Below are positions 53,705 to 64,000 of a DNA stretch of 64,000 nucleotides, piece after piece. Under the pieces are notes generated by a model. It did no database searches. It was not told where the DNA came from and saw only the letters and a list, made by a program, of their open reading frames with translations. Source of the DNA: Pachyseris speciosa (Eukaryota; Cnidaria; Anthozoa; Scleractinia; Pachyseridae); assembly GCA_016490735.1 (NCBI GenBank), contig JAEMWC010000249.1, positions 305,001 through 369,000 on the forward strand, given 5' to 3'. Made by a program: the position numbers and the translations under genes. Each line of letters opens with the position of its first letter. The stretch's first letter is position 1.

Positions 53705-53759
<55 letters not shown>
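53704..53759. repeat. (GAC)n microsatellite
   Basis: About 18 perfect CGA/GAC units, roughly 190 bp upstream of the RPAP3 start codon. The poly-Arg frame over it is an artefact. Confidence 0.97.
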
Positions 53760-53763
53760 AGTC

Positions 53764-53794
<31 letters not shown>

Positions 53795-54184
53795 CATAAT
53801 AATCCAACATGGCGGCCATACTCCACCTGGCCCAGTTGACCAGCTACTTTACAGCGTACATCTTTGATACTGGACATCCATCTTATAGCCAATTGACACC
53901 TGTCAAAACAAGGTATCCGCTGACCAGTGTAACGTGACCATATCGCGGGCTCAAGTTAAGACCTCATCGAGGTCAGCTGTTTTTTTGAAGTTGACCGCTG
54001 ACCAGGTACTTGCTTTCGATTGGATCGCAGGCTCAAGCCAAGTGTGGGACACCCAAACCAAATGGAGGCCGTTAAAATTTTTCGCGCGCTTTCTGCGGCT
54101 GGTAATTTCACATTCAGTTGGTTTCTTTATTTTGAGCAAAACAACTTCATCTTCTTCGATCGAAGTTTGTCTTTCGCGTAAAAA

Positions 54185-54835
54185 GCATAAAGATCAAGAA
54201 CTTGTCAAAAGATACTCCGGAAGGTGAATTTTCAAGAGATGAAAGGAAGGACGGAAGATTTTTCTCAGGAAAAGCTTCAAAGATTGTGCGGTTGAAAACA
54301 GTATAATTCAACGCTTCAAGGGCTTTCACTTCACCGCGGCATCTTGCATCTCACCAAGAAAAGTCACTTAACAGTTCACCGGTATTAATGGGAGGAATGA
54401 GTAGCTCAAACTCTGTGGAAGAAGCTCTTTCTTTGGACAAACCGTTTGCTATTTTTGCGGATGCTTGTTTTTACTTTACTGAAGCTTACGCATTTTCAAG
54501 TGGTAGAAACCTCTACAACACAGGACAGTGAGGTAAAATAAATAAATAGAAGCTTAACATTTGGTTTAATCGTTGTTACTTTTGTTCAGGAATGAAACTT
54601 GTATTTTTCTCTCGAATGGATATAAATAACAATCATCTGTACTCGTTTTGGACGCAAAGAAGTAGTTGAATTGTTTGTTTGTTTTGTTACGTTGTTTTCT
54701 TTGCAAGCGAACGAGTGTTTTTACTCGGCTTGGCTGACTGTTTTTCGACCTTGGTTCCTCAACAGCGTTAAGAAACTTTTGCCGTTATCTTATCAACACG
54801 TAATCGCAATGAGTCCTCGTAAAATTAAGCATTAA
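54185..54835 (+). repeat. Dispersed ~670 bp repeat, copy 2
   Basis: It is collinear with 15530-16205 and in the same orientation. Both copies include 'aagggctttcacttcacc.cggcatcttgca' type text and end 'cacgtaatcgcaatgagtcc'. Confidence 0.8.
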
Positions 54836-56062
54836 AGGGGGAGACTCGAGCTCGAGTAAAAATAAAAAATCCGATCAAATGCATGTGCATGTGCACTTCT
54901 CAAAATCTGACATTAAGTTGTCAAAATGCTGCCAAAACAGTCAAAACCCAGCGCGCTTCACTTCGTCAAGTCTTTAAGAGATCTTCGTCGAAAGCAGCCT
55001 GTAAACAACAATTAAGTTTCGCCGTCTTTAAACATGACGTTTGTTTGAACCGGTAAGAATCAGCGTTTGGATGTTAAAAACAGCGAAATGGGTTGACTGG
55101 CTGGCTGGTTTTGATAAATTTTAAAGTGGACGGGTCTGCGAGAGAAATGCTCTTTTGGTTTGGCAAGCGCTTTCTTCGTTATCTGGATGATGTTTTGCCA
55201 CTGAGAATCATTAATTGAAGAAGGTTCTTCGGAAGACATGGGAAGTAACAGTAAAACCATCAAAGCACTTAAGTGTTTTGTGTAAGCCAAGGAAAGATTT
55301 TGTGGGAAATGGCTCTATTATTCAGCTCTGTCGCATTCCGAGTGATTGCTGTCTCAGTGATTCCTGTTGACTACTCTAAACGATCAGGTACGGACCTCTT
55401 TTTTGTCTTTTCTACGGACATTTATGTCAAATCTGCTAAGGAAATTTTCTAGCTTAATACAAGATAGTTTTGTTATCTGTCCAATTTCTGCACCTTCTCC
55501 AAGAATCTTCGAAGAAATATTATTCATATTGTGCTTTGTTTTCTTGTAATAAGTCTTATGTTTGTTGTTATATTGTTTCTGAACCGCGGTCAATTCCTGT
55601 TGACTGCTGTAAACGAAGAGTTTGTACCCTTTATTTTTTTTTTCTAGGGGCATTTATGTCAAAATAAATACCGATTTTCCTAGCTTTATCATTACAAGCT
55701 ATTTTAATTACTAGCTAGTCTTGTTTAATTTCTCCACCTTCTCCTTCTTCGAGCAAACACTCGCCGGCATCGTACTTTGTTCGCTTGCAGTGTTTTTGTT
55801 TTTTTGTTTTTTTTTTTTGATCCGCTTTGAATCCCTTTACGCTTTCATCTCAAAGTAGTTAGACTCAAGAATGTCCGTCTTTTTTTTTTTTTTCTTTTTT
55901 GCAAACGTTTACTATCGAAAACTCTTCGTTTTCCCTGCTGCTGCTCAATTGTTTTGGACACAAATTAAACTGGCCCAAATAAACTCTTGCGAAGTTGCTC
56001 GGTGAGAGTGTGCAGCTCCGATTCTAGGCTTGGCATGGCTAAATATATATATGGCCTTCAGC

Positions 56063-56510
56063 TTTTCTTTTTTTAATCGCTACATAACAGACTGGAATGG
56101 TGTTCCATCGAACATCATGCATGCACCTTCTTTAAGCAGTTTTAAGTCCTATCTATTACATTATTGGTGTCAATTTTAAATCAGATGTAGCTTGTGAGTG
56201 ACAAGTATGTAATTTAATTAGGTTTGCTTTGGATTACTTCATGATTTTTAGTCTCAATCTCAAATCAGGGGTGACTTGTAAGAGACAAGTATTTGATTTA
56301 ATTTGATTAGGTTAGCTTTTGGCCACGTTTAAATTTCACCTCTTAGTTTTTAGAATGTGTAATATTAGATAATATTCTTTGTATGGGAATTTAGTTTCTC
56401 CCAATTATTCTCCAGTCATGCACTTTTTTGTTTTGTATCAACTTAGTTGTATTCACATGACAAAGTATTATTAAACTTAAAACTTAAAATTAAACTTAAA
56501 GTAAGCTCTT
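56063..56510 (+). pseudogene. LINE-type retrotransposon 3' end fragment
   Basis: The frame 56063-56179 reads FSFFNRYITDWNGVPSNIMH then APSLSSFKSYLLHYW and a stop. This matches the usual C-terminus of CR1/L2/Rex-type reverse transcriptases ('F..R....WN.LP..I..A.S...FK..L'). A ~330-bp AT-rich 3' untranslated segment follows, ending in repeated 'aaacttaaa', a typical LINE tail. It is 5'-truncated. Confidence 0.75.
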
Positions 56511-59500
56511 TCTCATCAATGTACACATCCTTTGGACTTCCTCCTCCTGCATACAGTCTTTCAATTAATTTTATTAGTAGCTGGTCACACCAATCTTGTG
56601 GGATGTTTGGATGACATTTGGCATTAATGTTTAATGGAATCTCTGATGTTTGATGAAGTATGTTAAGATCAAGTTAAGATGGCTAACGGATTTCCAGCAC
56701 TTTTGCTTTGGTGAATCACCTTGATAGTGGTATCAACCAAATGCCCAATATATTATTATCAAGTTGTTTGGTCTTGCACTTAACTGGCCAGAAGCTAAGA
56801 GCAGCTGCATTTCTTTTTGAAAACACTGTAGGTGCATTGAGTGATGAGCTTAATGTTAGCAAGCAGGTTTTTTTTGTGATAGTAACGTCAAGAAGTAATT
56901 GATCAAAATAAATATCTTGGTCTTAATTCATGGCATCTAAATATTTTTATTGATTTCCATGTATCTTTCTTTCATAATTTTTGTGAGGCATACATATATC
57001 CAGAGGATACACAATTTCCGATTTCTGACTGTCTCATGGGAGGCTGTGGATAATTGAAATTGCATTCATTATGAAGTGATGATCTGAATCACTATATATC
57101 TGATGTGATACTGATTCCAAGGAGCAATCACCAGGCTTCTCCACCAATTTCTAGTGGCTCTAAACCATACCTAAGTATGTAACTAAGTTGCCTACAGTTG
57201 AACGGGGAAACAGACCTGTCCTTAGGTATTGCTCTAAGATGTTAAGAAATGTTTTGTTTTAAAAATTTATAGATGAAAACTAGCTTTGAGGTTCTTTTTT
57301 ACACAAGGTATTAAAGATTATTTTAAAAAAAACCTACCTCAATATTTTTATTTTGCTTTTTTAACATCTCCAAACTCAGTTTGGAAAGGAATTTTTATTA
57401 CCTTACTCAATAGAACGCTTGTTTTTAGGAGGGGTGGGGGTCCAAATTCGTAAAAGGGGATTCATATCTGCTAGCAGTTCTGGACTAGGGGGTCCAAATC
57501 TGGTCCACAAGCAGATCTGGACTTGACGGTGCAAATCCATGTGGGGTCCAAATCCACTGTGCCACTGGCTCAGATCACCTTTCCATACTATTTTCTACAG
57601 CATTGGGTCTGTAGCTTGAGTGAGGTCAGATGGGTGATATGACAAGCAGACTATATGTAAATGCCAGTAGAAAAAGAATGCTTTTGGAGCTCCGCTTTTA
57701 GGCTTGGCTAAATATATATATTAAGATTTTTGTCCCAAGGCCTGAGCCAGCTCATGGATGGATCTTGCTACACTAATTGCGATTTACACTTGACTAGTAA
57801 TGCAACCTCTTTCCCAGAGTCTATCTAACTTATTGTTCAAACTAGACTGGTTGTGATGTATTCTCGCCCGCATGCAACCTCCCATTAAAGAGTGTTGTGT
57901 GACACCCCAAAAGTTATATTTGTGCCACAATATTGAATTACTTTCAAAAATAATTTTCATACTGATCGTTATTTAAGCCAAAGGAAAAAGACTTTCTGAA
58001 CAAGATCGGTGATTTGGCTACTAGATTTCAGAATACGCGGGTATTTCATTTACTATTCATGGCCTCCTGATTTACATACCATTGAATAACAATAGCCGCC
58101 ATTGTAATATGCCTCCGACTTGGAAAGCTATTTCAGACATTTCAAAAATCATCATTCGTGAGCAATTTTCGAACTCGTCTTCGATAGATAAGAATTCATT
58201 ACGCGCCTGTCTCAGTTTAAGCAGTAAAATCGATCATATTTTTCCCCCAAAACAAATGTGTTGCATGTCTAAATACGGGTTTTTGGTATTAAAGCTCTGC
58301 TGGTTACTTTGTTTACGTTGCGGATTCAGTGTAGTGATTGCGACGTTGTATGTTGTGTCAAACATAAGATCTAAGCTTTAACCTGGTATGCAACAACACG
58401 CAGTACTCATCGTGCAACGGGGCATTCAATCCATTGCTGAATGTTCCAACAGTTCCAATCCTTTGCTCAAACAAATTAGCTGCTTTTGGTCCTTGTCTAA
58501 AGCGCCTAAGCATAGGAAATGTCTTGTTTCCTCGCTTACGGTCGCAAGAAAGTTATTTCCAAACACTCAGTGGTCATAGCATGCCTAATTTTGTTATATA
58601 AACATATGCTTTTGGCGTTGTTTTCTCTCTGCTTTCTTGTCTTGAACTCCAACCGTGCCCTTCAGTGCTAGTGGCATCGATATAACTTGTTTTGATTATT
58701 AAAACATTCATTCCTCCTGATGCATTCTTTCTTCGGGTGACAAGAAAAATCGTCGATAGGAAAAGCAATTTCATCATCGTTTTTAAGATATAAGCGTGCA
58801 ATTTTCGTCGTTTCCATCTTCAGTTCTCGAAGTGCCTCCTATACCTACGTCATCCATGAGCTAAAAAGAAGGAGAGGGATGCAATACAAATAACATAGTG
58901 TCTACTGTTGCATATCAACAGCAGCCACAAGAATTCTTGTATGTCTTCACCAGTGTGAACACCGAGTATCTCTCCTACTTTCGTGCTGTTACAAAGGTTT
59001 ATGTAATTCATGTTCAGTAAGATAAAACGAAATGTTTTGCTTGGAAAATTAAACTGTTCGCCTAAGATGGGAGTGATCAGTCCTGACAGTCCTAATATTA
59101 AAACTGTACCGTAAAATTGTAATTACTAAATTTCCACACATTTCCCATCCTTTCTGATAAACAATTCGTTAAACCGCGGCAAAGTTTATTCTGCTCCATT
59201 TTCTTTCTTCTTTTTCCATAAAAGTAATCGAGCCATGTTTATTTTGTGGTGCGAGAGTCAAGCAAGTTTCCTTTCATATTTCGGCATCGGCGGGGCTACA
59301 GTACAGGTCACAGGTCACAGGTCAAAAAATAACATAAAGAAAATTAAAAATTAAAAATATTCTTAACAAAACTTTCTTAAATAATTCAAGTAACTATACT
59401 GTCTCTTTTTACACTGATCCCATTCAAGCCTTCAGTAATTAGTATTGCCTTATATATACCCATTTAAAACAAAAGTTCTATTCATATTATTGTACGAGGA

Positions 59501-59548
59501 TATTCAAAAGATGTCTTATCTAGAAATTTAAAGATTATGTCCTACGAC

Positions 59549-59957
59549 ATTGGCCCGATTTATACTGGAGACGGATCATCCGTCCAGACGGATCATCCGT
59601 CTAGTATAAATAGGGGAAGGACTATGAGACGAACTATCGGTGTGTCGAGTGGCTCGTCCCACGTTTATACTCAGACGAGCCCTCTGGAAGGATTTCGGGG
59701 AAAGCACTACAAAAAGGTATAGTTTTCGTGGATAGTTCGTCTTCAGCCCGCATTTATACACAAAGACGGATCATCCGTCTTGACGAGTTATCCACGATAG
59801 TTCGTCTCACAAGAAGGATTATCGCGCTAGCTCGTGTGGATGGATGATCCGTCTGCTTGCCCGTATTTATACACAGACGGATTATCAGACGAGCTACCCT
59901 TCTTTGCCCAAGCTCGTCCCAGACGGATGATCCGTCTCTAGTATAAATACAGCCAAT
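59549..59957. mobile_element. MITE with repeated palindromic 'GACGGATGATCCGTC' motifs
   Basis: The ends ATTGGC...ATTTATACT..AGACGG and their inverse ending GCCAAT bound 409 bp. At least six copies of gacggat(c/g)atccgtc or its half-sites lie inside, together with four 'ttatac' boxes. It is non-coding. Confidence 0.78.
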
Positions 59958-59974
59958 CAACGATATGTTTAAAT

Positions 59975-60117
59975 ATGTGACTGATCATCGCAGTTATGAA
60001 CACTACTTAAGCAGTAGTGAAAATAAAGCCTGAAAAAAATTTCAGGCTTGTACGGGATTCGAACCCACGACCTCTGCGATACCGGCGCAGCGTTCTACCG
60101 ACTGAGCTAACAAGCCA
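59975..60117 (-). repeat. tRNA-derived SINE (family 1), left half of inverted pair
   Basis: Reverse-complement head with B box GGTTCGAATCC and A box GCTCAGTCGG, and tail 'aagcctgaaatttttttcagg'-like, ending at 'actgcgatgatcagtcacat'. Confidence 0.88.
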
Positions 60118-60300
60118 TCTGGGTAGCTCAGTCGGTAAAGCGCTGGCGTGGGTTCGAATCCCGTACAAGCCTGAAATTTTTTCAGGCTTTATTTTCACTA
60201 CTGCTTAAGTAGTGTTCATAACTGCGATGATCAGTGACATATTTAATCATTAATCCGCAGTTCAAATATATGATTTTCATACATTCATTCTCTCTATATG
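60112..60300 (+). repeat. tRNA-derived SINE (family 1), right half of inverted pair
   Basis: It starts inside the A box (TAGCTCAGTCGGTAAAGCG) and lacks part of the anticodon arm. It continues through GGTTCGAATCCCGTACAAGC to the complete tail. With the left half it makes a ~300-bp palindrome. Confidence 0.88.
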
Positions 60301-61937
60301 TTTTATTGTACACCCAAAACATAAATAAGCGAGTTAAGGAAAGATGACAATTTTTTCAATTATTTAATATCGCTGTTTTAAAAGTAGTCATTTAATTTTA
60401 TTTTCTATATTAAATGAGCTCTCTCCGAACAAGCTTCCATGTGTTTCCGTTTTATGGGGATTGGATTGTCGTTGCTTAAATATTTCGCGCACATTAAGCT
60501 TGTGTGTTAAATTTTTGTTCTCTGTTTTAACGTCAGCCATTTCTATTTTGATAGCTTGGGAAGCCGACACCTGGTTCCGTTCATTTTAAATACTAATGGC
60601 GGTTTTTTGGAATCAGCTGTTCATTCCGCATAAAAAACACCACTATATCGTAATTGAGTTTGTCAGACTTTTTAAGAAAACCTAGCTGAAATAATCCCTT
60701 ATATTATTTATAATAATCCATGTTTCATCTGCAGAAATTATGAAATGGCAGTGGGAGGGCCAGCCTGCTGATTCCAAGACGATTAAACGACTGATATTTC
60801 TGCATCGATTGGCAGACGGTATTCAGTAAGATATGCGTTTATAGTGGTAACTAGTGCGAGTGATAACAGACTAGATTTGTTAGTAGTAAGGGCTACAATC
60901 GATAATTGAACTGGTTCCCACTGAGACAAATAACTTTGTTACTTCATTTCTTGTTCTTCCTTTTCACATAACCTCGTATTAATGATAAATTCGCTGTTGA
61001 CCTTAACAGTGTGAAAGTCGTTTAAATAAAGACGAACCGGCGGAATTCATTGCCCGTTGCTCATTAGCTCAACCAATAAAAGGAACCCTCAGGGATGTGA
61101 AATTAAATATTTGTGGGGTAGCTTGTTACTTAGAAGATGAATGATTTCCTGAGTGCCTTTTTAAACTATACCATATACATAAATACCATTATCGCTGTCT
61201 CTTTTAGTACCACCTGTCATTTTTAGCATGAAATGCTTAAATAACATATCGCAATTGAAATTCAGGACTATACAGAGACACTTTGGTCCATGCGCGATTG
61301 TAAGGTATGGATTTCCTTCTTTTTGATTTTACGTTTTGGTAAATCGTGTCAAACCAAGCAACATCAGTGAACTTAAAGCTATCAGGTTTACCAAGGAAAT
61401 GGAGCGAGACAAGCCTGTGAGCGATATTGAAAGCGAGTTCAAGGCTCGTACTTGAAGACAAATGCCTATGTAATCTCGGAAAATTGAACTAATTCTTAAA
61501 GCAAGAGATCATAAAGCGAGTTAGTCGTTTGCAACGTATCTTCTTCAGTCAAATTTGGTAACAAAAAAGCTTGAGAGCCTTCGAGGCTTCCCTTAGTTTA
61601 GCTTTCATGTGAGTGTTTTATGAATAAGCGAAAAACTATATAAATTCGCTTTGAGAACAAATAAGTACAATTTTCATTTACGAGGGACACTTCAAATAAC
61701 ATTTCATTTTCGAAGGATTCAAAGAAATCAAAATCTTGTGCAGGTTTGTCTACATTTGTTACCTTAATTTACATGTAGCCTAAATAATCGATATCGTACA
61801 AGCCTTATTATTTTTTCCAGGCTTTAATTTCACTGCTGCTTCATATATTCACTGAAAAACGATTATCGGTTCAATATACACGCAACTCGATTCAGCCAAC
61901 GTCCATAGAGCCTGACACTTACATTTATCCTACGCTT

Positions 61938-62172
61938 AAGCCTGCCTTTCACTAGCGACGCAAGCATAAGCGTAAGCACAAGAGCGCTTATTTCACTGTG
62001 AAAACGGGCTTAACGCAAGCATAAGCGCAAACACAAGCGCAAGGATCAAATTTTTTTTCTTTTTCTTGTGCTTGCGCTTATGCTTGCGTTTGCTTGCGTA
62101 GTGTTCGTTTTCACTTGGCATAAGCTACTTATGCTTACGCTTGTGCTTGCGTCGCTAGTGAAAACCAGGCTT
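61938..62172. mobile_element. MITE with CACTAGCGACGCAAGCA termini
   Basis: AAGCCTG...CACTAGCGACGCAAGCAT at the left is inverted at the right (...GCGTCGCTAGTG..CAGGCTT). Internal 'gcttatgcttgcg' and 'cgcaagcataagc' sites repeat many times in both orientations. It is non-coding, about 340 bp before the carboxypeptidase start. Confidence 0.82.
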
Positions 62173-62512
62173 TATCCTTGACCTTCAATGCTCATCCACC
62201 AAGATAAAATAGGTAGTGCAGCTGAAGTCAGTCGTGAGTGATTTTACTGAAAACCTTCCTTTTTAAACGAAAGCAAAAGTACTCGCAAAATTCAGTGTTG
62301 CCCGTCACTATTTATGAATTCAAGAGGCACTGGCCACTAAGAGCTTCTTCATAGTAAAGCGCAATAGTTGATTGTAAATAAGGCACTAAACAGTGGATAT
62401 GTTGCACACAGGGCACTAAACTGTTATCTGCCAACTCTTCCCTTATCACAGGCAATAAATCCACAAACCTGCACTACTGAAAAAAGAGGAACTGAGTGAA
62501 ATCAATAAAGAT

Positions 62513-62604
62513 ATGAGATGTCCTTTCACTGCGATGGCCTTTCAGGCTTTGATCCTGCTGGTGTGCCTGTTTCCACGCGTCATCACAAGGCAGCTGTACT
62601 ATGG
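62513..62604 (+). CDS. Carboxypeptidase exon 1: signal peptide
   Basis: It encodes MRCPFTAMAFQALILLVCLF then PRVITRQLYY. The hydrophobic core ALILLVCLF followed by a polar stretch fits a secretory signal. Confidence 0.82.
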
Positions 62605-63302
62605 GTACGTTTTTCGTTATCATTATTATGATCTATTATTTTTCTCTAACTCTTTTCTTTTTTGTATCGTATTTCTCAGAGCCTTTTTCCGCTTACTCAG
62701 TATTTATTTGGTTCTAGACATTTGGTAAACAGGGCATTTCCCATCCGTTTAGGGAACTCTATATTTTGTCAGTTGATTTAACAATTTAGCAATCATCGCG
62801 AAATAGTTACTATTGGTATTCCAGTTCTTTACATTCCAATACAAAATCCTTTATGTTCACCGACGTTTTGTTATTTAAGCTTTGTGCTTCAATGGCAATA
62901 TGATTTTTAATTTCACTCATAAACATAACTGCAAGTGATTGTAAAATTCTTTTGAAGGCATGTCCCGGTACCTGGCGATGGCATTTGAGTATACCGAAAC
63001 ATGTCTCCAGCAGAATATAGAAAAATATAATACAAATTGTTTGTGAAAAATGGTCAAAAGAGTCACCTTCGTTTGTTGCCATTAACTACAGCTTGAGCTG
63101 TCACACGGTAGCTCAGAAAATTAGCATCTTAAGTTGCTTGTTACTTGTCGAATTGTTGCGGTTTTCCGGTCCAGTATATTTTTTAAAACTGTTTTACCAT
63201 TTTAATCAATCTTTCAGACACAAAGTTATTCGAGTGATCCCAGAGACGAAGAAACACTTGAATGTTTTATCCTCACTGGAAAAAAGATTTAGCAGTAAAG
63301 AT
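62513..63302 (+). CDS. M14 metallocarboxypeptidase zymogen (A/B type), 5' part only
   Basis: Secreted zinc exopeptidases of this family are made with a signal peptide and an inhibitory propeptide. Exon 1 is 62513-62604 (ATG at 62513, donor GG|gtacgt, phase 2) and exon 2 is 63218-63302 (acceptor 'tcaatctttcag', donor GAT|gtaagt, phase 0). Joined, they encode a signal peptide (FQALILLVCLFPRVITRQ) followed by YYGHKVIRVIPETKKHLNVL and SSLEKRFSSKD. The latter is the start of the carboxypeptidase A propeptide (Y.GH.V.RV.P....L..L..LE). The zinc-binding catalytic domain lies beyond 64000. A/B specificity cannot be told from this part. An in-frame ATG seven codons in (62534) is an alternative start closer to the hydrophobic core. 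Confidence 0.85.
63218..63302 (+). CDS. Carboxypeptidase exon 2: propeptide
   Basis: It encodes GHKVIRVIPETKKHLNVLSS then LEKRFSSKD. It has clean GT-AG borders and matches the M14 activation-segment motif. Confidence 0.87.
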
Positions 63303-64000
63303 GTAAGTACTCAGTTTTTAAAAACGCTTGTCAGCTTATGTCTTTAAAAGCCTGTTGTTCAAAGAACTCTAGAAGAACTCAACCTTTGTAGTACAGTCTC
63401 TTAGCGAGATTGCTAGGTTGGGGGGGGGGGGGGGGTCTTTCTATTCTGGTTATACCTATGTCGGTTTAAGAATGAAAGAAAGAATACCTGGAATAAGGTT
63501 TTCAAAAGACGACATATTCTGAAAACAGAATTCTCATAGGGGAGGGGACCTAAAACCATCGCGCGGAATAGACTGGACCGAGCGTCTGAACCTGTCTTCA
63601 GTGACATGACTTGGGTTTCGCGGGCTTCGTGGGCTTCGCGGGCTCCGTACAATTTTCCCGCCAAAACATTTTCCCCAGACGAACGCTTATTCTATGCATT
63701 CCAGGAAAATCGCGTTCCGTTCATTCTCTACAGTCTGTTAACAGCAGCATAATCTACGGAACGCTTCCGAAACGCAATAAGTCCCTAGAGAACATTCCCT
63801 ACAAACGCACTCTTATTTTTTGTGACAACGAGTTTAAGAGATTATGATGACAGTAAAGAGGCCTCAAAGATGTCTCATTGTCACGTTGATGTTGCTTCAA
63901 ATTTTTAACTTTAAAGGCATCGGCATTGAGTAAAACTAGTGTTGCCTAAAACGGCTCAAAGGTCGCCTTTACTTTCCCTTTATCTGTCCTAGGGATGATA
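63303..64000. other. Carboxypeptidase intron 2 (runs off window)
   Basis: No further propeptide exon is recognised. It contains a 16-bp G run (63420-63435). Confidence 0.6.

Larger units (their letters stand above)
53516..62512. other. Intergenic interval between RPAP3 and the carboxypeptidase gene
   Basis: No host gene is recognised. It holds (GAC)n (53704-53759), dispersed-repeat copy 2 (54185-54835), a diverged ~230-bp tandem duplication (55361-55560 and 55590-55790), a LINE 3' end (56063-56510), a MITE with repeated 'gacggatgatccgtc' (59549-59957), an inverted SINE pair (59975-60300), a SINE tail fragment (61795-61850) and a MITE at 61938-62172. Short 'ggctaaatatatata' segments recur at 56035 and 57708. 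Positions 56600-59530 otherwise show nothing I can name. Confidence 0.55.

Noticed and set aside
38760..53760. CRISPR-like or regularly interspaced repeats
   Set aside because: The repeated sequences are satellites, SINEs and microsatellites without uniform repeats and unique spacers; the genome is eukaryotic.
55060..55290. Minus-strand 76-residue frame beginning MAYTKHLSALMVLLLLPMSS, signal-peptide-like
   Set aside because: It has no homology I recognise, no supporting splice structure, and lies in repeat-rich sequence next to a dispersed repeat. A hydrophobic start alone is weak evidence.
58574..58801. Minus-strand 75-residue frame with MKLLFLSTIFLV
   Set aside because: It has a hydrophobic start, but no family match and no neighbouring exons; such frames are expected by chance in 9 kb of AT-rich sequence.

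Overview
The window looks like nuclear DNA of an anthozoan cnidarian, most likely a stony coral (inferred from gene content and repeat style, not from a search). It is AT-rich and intron-rich, and crowded with short inverted-repeat elements, tRNA-derived SINEs and microsatellites. Three host genes could be assembled exon by exon, with GT-AG borders and matching phases. (1) A Cys-loop ligand-gated ion channel of the GABA-A/glycine type on the minus strand (eight exons, 29757 down to 18169; its signal-peptide exon was not found). (2) RPAP3, the TPR subunit of the R2TP/HSP90 co-chaperone complex, on the minus strand (ten exons, 53515 down to 33362, complete, 496 residues). (3) The first two exons of an M14 metallocarboxypeptidase zymogen on the plus strand (62513-63302), running off the right edge.

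Layout. 1-3156: non-coding, with diverged duplications and a retroelement-like tail. 3157-14760: a BEL/Pao LTR retrotransposon with four in-frame stops and a frameshift; a younger Ty3/Gypsy-type element (8826-14441) is inserted near the end of its pol gene. 14761-18087: non-coding repeats, including a large hairpin, a ~670 bp dispersed repeat and a tRNA-like sequence. 18088-29757: the channel gene, whose introns hold MITEs, a Harbinger relic and microsatellites. 29758-33361: intergenic, and the place where the channel's missing first exon should lie. 33362-53515: RPAP3, whose introns carry most of the mobile DNA, including a 2.2 kb terminal-inverted-repeat transposon inserted into a SINE, SINEs in both orientations, pogo-like MITEs, a ~200 bp tandem repeat and a well-formed hammerhead ribozyme. 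53516-62512: intergenic repeats, including a LINE tail. 62513-64000: start of the carboxypeptidase gene.

The most striking item is the sequence at 48634-48712. It contains every conserved hammerhead core element, an unusual 3-bp palindromic helix III and a long helix I. That is the design known from Penelope-like retroelements and animal retrozymes. Weaker hammerhead-like cores lie in two inverted-repeat elements at 35765-36672 and 44629-44855. The three host genes have unrelated functions and form no pathway. RPAP3 and the channel are co-oriented neighbours about 3.6 kb apart.
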